Source of the DNA: Anaerobiospirillum sp. NML120448
GTDB lineage: Bacteria; Pseudomonadota; Gammaproteobacteria; Enterobacterales; Succinivibrionaceae
Length of the DNA stretch: 64,000 bases
Direction: 5' to 3'
Assembly (NCBI RefSeq): GCF_023050945.1
Contig: NZ_JALKIM010000001.1
Coordinates: 62,001 to 126,000 of the forward strand
Shown here: one piece after another, positions 61,119-64,000 of the stretch
How positions within the stretch are numbered: the first letter of the stretch is position 1
Layout: each line of letters begins with the position of its first letter
Translations under genes and position numbers: made by a program
The notes under the pieces: generated by a model
Seen by the model: only the letters and a program-made list of their open reading frames with translations
What the model was told of the DNA's origin: nothing
Database searches by the model: none

Positions 61119-61186
61119 GTTCCCGCATTTAAGCTCTCAACTAACTTGTGCTCTTGGCGACTTGTTCCCGCATTTAAGCTCTCAAC
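61119..61186. repeat. 23-bp direct repeat pair
   Basis: Two exact copies of the 23-base sequence starting GTTCCCGCATTTAAG and ending CTCTCAAC, at 61119-61141 and 61164-61186, separated by 22 bases. No third copy was found nearby. Confidence 0.9.
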
Positions 61187-61217
61187 ATAGTCTTTGTTAG
61201 TAAATAAGTTCTTTTCT

Positions 61218-61415
61218 TTATTCGCTCTTTAGTAGCATCATGACAATCGTCAAAGTTATAAGGAGAAAAGGCGCGATCTTAAAACAAGCTGAATCATCAA
61301 ACTTGTCACGACCATAATTTATAAAGAAAGGTTCTCTTAGTAAAAACGCACCACAACAAGCTCTTAATAGACTAGCTACTTTAAGCCCTGCATCGCTTTT
61401 AGTAAGAAAAGCCAT
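61218..61415 (-). CDS. Possible small membrane protein, unknown
   Basis: A 65-codon frame with AAGGAG immediately before the ATG, though the two-base spacing is too short for good initiation. The C-terminal half (KIAPFLLITLTIVMMLLKSE) is hydrophobic enough for one membrane helix. I recognise no family. Coding status is uncertain; it may be spurious. Confidence 0.25.
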   Translation of the reverse strand: MAFLTKSDAGLKVASLLRACCGAFLLREPFFINYGRDKFDDSACFKIAPFLLITLTIVMMLLKSE

Positions 61416-62339
61416 AACTCCTTTTGGTGCTATACCTTACTAACCTTTAATAAAGGAAACTACAGCACTACTTTGTTAGATTAAAGCACTATTGGTGCCA
61501 AATCGTAACCAACTTATTTTACTTAGTTTATAAGTTGGTTTTAATAATAATGTTTTAGGTATGAGAACAAAAGACAATTTATACTTGTAAAATTGATCTA
61601 GCTCAAAAGCTCACCAAAAAATACTATAAATCTAAAACAAAATGTGCTATTCGCACGTAATTTTGCATTAAAACCTTAGTAAGTTTGAAGGGCTTGAGAG
61701 AATCAAACTTTAGTTCTCCTAGCTATCAACACTAAGTAATAGTGATAGTTTTCAAAATCAAAGTCTAGTCATAAGCATTAGACCTTTATTATCCCCTTTA
61801 ATATACTCTTAATCCCGAAAAATTAGCAATTCAAAAGAACATTTTGCTTAAAGTAAAATTGCAAAAAGTTTTCAACTAGCCATATTGGCATCAAAATTGT
61901 GCATAAAAATCGTGCTCACAATCACAGTAAAAATGAGATAGCTATCACATAAAAAAACGCAAAAAGAGTGCAAATTTAGTACTAAAAGTTTACTAAAAGT
62001 ACTATTTAGCAACTAAAAAACACACCCCATTAGCTATTTTTTACTGAGCACCAAAAATGACTTCCATGCTTTTTCTTGCTTTCATTTGTTGTGATTTTTT
62101 GTCAGCAAATATAATTATCTTCTATGTTCTTACTCTTAACATAAATACAACATTCCTACTTAGCTTATAACATCACTAAACTAGTCTTTTTTATCCTTTT
62201 AACATCTATCAATCTTTACTATCTTTTTGTACCTATTTTGCTCTTGTTAAAACGTTGCGATTTTTTATTGATTGGCTATCAAAGATAGCAATAAGCCCTC
62301 ATTTTCTGCATTAGGTAAAATTGCTCTATGCTAAAACTA

Positions 62340-62380
62340 AAAAAGCCTCTTTAACCAATTAGTTAAAGAGGCTCTTAAAA
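62340..62380 (-). terminator. Terminator after the parB-atpI unit
   Basis: GCCTCTTTAAC-caatta-GTTAAAGAGGC, an 11-bp perfect stem with T-runs. It lies 30 bases past the atpI-like stop on the minus strand and separates that unit from the atp operon. Confidence 0.88.
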
Positions 62381-62409
62381 AAAAGATTTTGCCAAAGTAT
62401 TGTTAATCT

Positions 62410-63180
62410 CTAGCTACGTCTGCCTAAAGACAAAGCGCTTTTAATAATTTGAGCAAACATAACAATGACAAAAGTTGCCATCATTACTAAGGCATTTAAA
62501 CTGGTAAATTTAAAAGCTAGAGCCAAAATAATAATCATCAGAGCATACTTTAAAACTTCGGCTCTAATGACATCATAAAGGGTTACACCTGCACTCTTAC
62601 CATAAGAGCGATCAGCAGAACGTGCTATCACATTGTAAATAGCTATAGGAATCAGCAAGGATAGACCACCTACTAAAGAGGAAGCCATAAACCATAAGGC
62701 AGAACCTATCGCCCCCTGATCCACTAAAGGCCCGCTAAGCTCCAATAAACGAGCTTGTAACTGCGCAACTTGCTCATTGTTTAAAGCAAGCTCTTTGATA
62801 ATGCCATGACCTTTGACATAACCAATAAAGCCAGCCATAAACATACAAACCACAATAACTTGCAACATACTGATAACACTAACCAGTCCTTGCTGTTGCT
62901 TGCTTAGCTCCAATGCTTGCTCATAGCTAATCTTCTTAGGTGGCACCCCATAGTCATCCTCATCATCCTGATAAGCATTAGAGCCCACATCAGCGCCATG
63001 GTCACTGTGGTATCCACCGCCCTGAGGAGTGCTTTCTTGCGCAGGAGCATTATGGCACTGCAGGCCAGCAGGGCCATCAAGGCCCTGCTGGGCAGCAAGG
63101 CTATGAGGGGCTGCTGGTGCCTCAGGAGCGCTAGGACTTGCAAGTTCTGATTGTTGTTGGTTAGTACTCTTTGGTGCCAT
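62410..63180 (-). CDS. atpI: AtpI-like protein with extended disordered N terminus
   Basis: Position between parB and the atp operon is that of atpI. The C-terminal half matches the AtpI pattern: SLVGGLSLLIPIAIYNVIARSA, then RAEVLKYALMIIILALAFKF and a last helix ending in FAQIIKSAL. AtpI is implicated in c-ring assembly or Mg2+/Ca2+ supply. The protein is 256 residues from the ATG at 63180 against about 126 in E. coli. The extra N-terminal part is Pro/Ala/Gln-rich and disordered (about residues 1-80) and is followed by one helix and a coiled segment. The identity rests on position and motifs. Confidence 0.7.
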   Translation of the reverse strand: MAPKSTNQQQSELASPSAPEAPAAPHSLAAQQGLDGPAGLQCHNAPAQESTPQGGGYHSDHGADVGSNAYQDDEDDYGVPPKKISYEQALELSKQQQGLVSVISMLQVIVVCMFMAGFIGYVKGHGIIKELALNNEQVAQLQARLLELSGPLVDQGAIGSALWFMASSLVGGLSLLIPIAIYNVIARSADRSYGKSAGVTLYDVIRAEVLKYALMIIILALAFKFTSLNALVMMATFVIVMFAQIIKSALSLGRRS

Positions 63181-63207
63181 ATTGATCTTTCTTGCCAAGA
63201 GGTTAGG

Positions 63208-64000
63208 TTAGTTAGACTTATCTAAACCCAATAAAGTTAACAAGCTATCTAATTGTTTGTCATTATCGTAACTAAAGGTAAGTTTACCCTTACCATCCTT
63301 ACTTACCTTAAACTTAGCCTTTACGCCTTTTAACTTAGCATTAAGAGACTTTTCGTATGAGGTGTAGTTAATGTTGCGATTGGCCTCACTATTAGAGTCA
63401 TCAGTATTGCTCTGAGCCTCTTCTAAGGCACGAGCCTCTAACTTTTTGGCAAATTCTTTAACAAAACTTTCGGTAGCTCGAACAGACAAGCCTCTCTCAA
63501 TGACAATTTGGCAAGCTTCATTTTGTGCACTACCACTTAGGGATAGTAAAACCTTAGCATGGCCTAAATCGATTTTTCCTGCCTTAAGAGCAGCTAAGCT
63601 ACCATCTTCGAGCTTTAATACACGTAAATAATTGGCTACAGCTGAGCGTGATTTACAAACACTTTTAGCCACCTCCTCTTGGGTCATGCCACACTCTTGC
63701 ATCATTTGGTCAAAAGCAATAGCAAGCTCAACAGGATTTAAATTTTCACGCTGAATATTTTCAATTAAAGCAATGGCATAAGCCTTTTCGTCTACCACCT
63801 CACGAACCAAGCAAGGAACAGAGGCCATAGCAAGCATACGAGCAGCACGATAGCGACGTTCACCACAAATGATCTCGTACTTACCACCATCAATACGCTT
63901 TACGATTAAAGGCTCAAGTAAACCATGCTCTTTAATGGAGGTTGCCAACTCCTTAATAGCCTCATCATCAAAGCTGTGACGTGGCTGATAAGTAGAAGGC
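63208..64000 (-). CDS. parB: Chromosome partitioning protein ParB (truncated by window edge)
   Basis: Centromere-binding CTPase that loads at parS sites near the origin and partners ParA. Reading to the window end gives PSTYQPRHSFDDEAIKELATSIKEHGLLEPLIV, with the CTPase motif GERRYRAARMA-like GERRYRAARML and ENIQRENLNPVE, then the helix-turn-helix MTQEEVAKSVCKSRSAVANYLRVLKL. The start lies beyond 64000; the frame opening at 63948 is an internal TTG. The C terminus carries a dimerisation domain ending LLTLLGLDKSN. It is followed by the atpI-like gene after 27 bases. Confidence 0.96.
   Translation of the reverse strand, partial: PSTYQPRHSFDDEAIKELATSIKEHGLLEPLIVKRIDGGKYEIICGERRYRAARMLAMASVPCLVREVVDEKAYAIALIENIQRENLNPVELAIAFDQMMQECGMTQEEVAKSVCKSRSAVANYLRVLKLEDGSLAALKAGKIDLGHAKVLLSLSGSAQNEACQIVIERGLSVRATESFVKEFAKKLEARALEEAQSNTDDSNSEANRNINYTSYEKSLNAKLKGVKAKFKVSKDGKGKLTFSYDNDKQLDSLLTLLGLDKSN

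Noticed and set aside
61119-61186. CRISPR array
   Set aside because: Only two copies of a 23-base repeat, shorter than typical CRISPR repeats, with no further units and no cas genes in the window.

Overview
The window reads as chromosomal core DNA of a low-GC, LPS-bearing gammaproteobacterium. The markers are SecB, a complete MlaF-E-D-C-B set, the KdsD/KdsC and LptC/A/B genes, MreBCD, an RpoH-type sigma factor, ExbBD-TonB, cytochrome bd and an F1Fo ATP synthase operon next to parB. Proteins are most like Enterobacterales/Aeromonadales families, and an AT-rich genome carrying bd oxidase suggests a host-associated Succinivibrionaceae-like lineage. The family assignment is an inference; no rRNA gene is present to test it.

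Layout. 0-9.5 kb: secB and a YibN-like rhodanese (minus), gpmI (plus), then pmbA, yjgA/darP, tldD, maf, mreD, mreC and mreB (all minus). 10.6-12.4 kb is a 1.7-kb gene desert. 12.4-17.8 kb: ssb (minus), then uvrA and a DUF2750 gene (plus). 17.8-22.5 kb: a BASS-type transporter and mlaB, mlaC, mlaD, mlaE, mlaF (minus). 22.8-29.1 kb: kdsD, kdsC, lptC, lptA, lptB, rpoN and hpf (plus), a classic envelope/sigma-54 cluster. hpf is flanked on both sides by hairpin-rich non-coding DNA that looks like structured RNA. 29.5-32.2 kb: two paralogous MFS transporters. 32.7-34.5 kb: two identical tRNA-Asn genes, rapZ and ptsN (minus), which in enterobacteria would sit directly after hpf. 34.6-37.0 kb: two poorly characterised genes, one a divergent TupA-like ATP-grasp protein. 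37.1-45.9 kb: a greatly enlarged rpoH, then cydC, cydD, a 30-codon cydX, cydB and cydA (minus). 46.6-50.7 kb: exbB-exbD-tonB facing a TonB-dependent receptor. 51.2-54.0 kb: ftsY with a long tandem repeat, and divergent rsmD. 54.1-60.8 kb: atpC-D-G-A-H-F-E-B (minus). A 1.6-kb non-coding leader region follows, then an AtpI-like gene and parB, which runs off the window end. The parB-atp arrangement suggests the replication origin is just beyond the right edge.

How it fits together. The window supplies outer-membrane lipid and LPS transport, rod-shape machinery, SRP/Sec targeting, low-oxygen respiration (bd oxidase plus its CydDC assembly exporter), TonB-energised uptake and ATP synthesis. Two regulatory themes recur. 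Several housekeeping proteins carry long disordered or low-complexity extensions absent from model orthologues (RpoH, FtsY, UvrA, SSB, CydA, AtpI, RpoN). Intergenic spaces often hold chained GC-rich palindromes. The most unusual non-protein signals are the structured RNA candidates around hpf, and the 23-bp direct repeat and leader hairpins upstream of atpB. No phage, insertion sequence, CRISPR array or defence island was seen.
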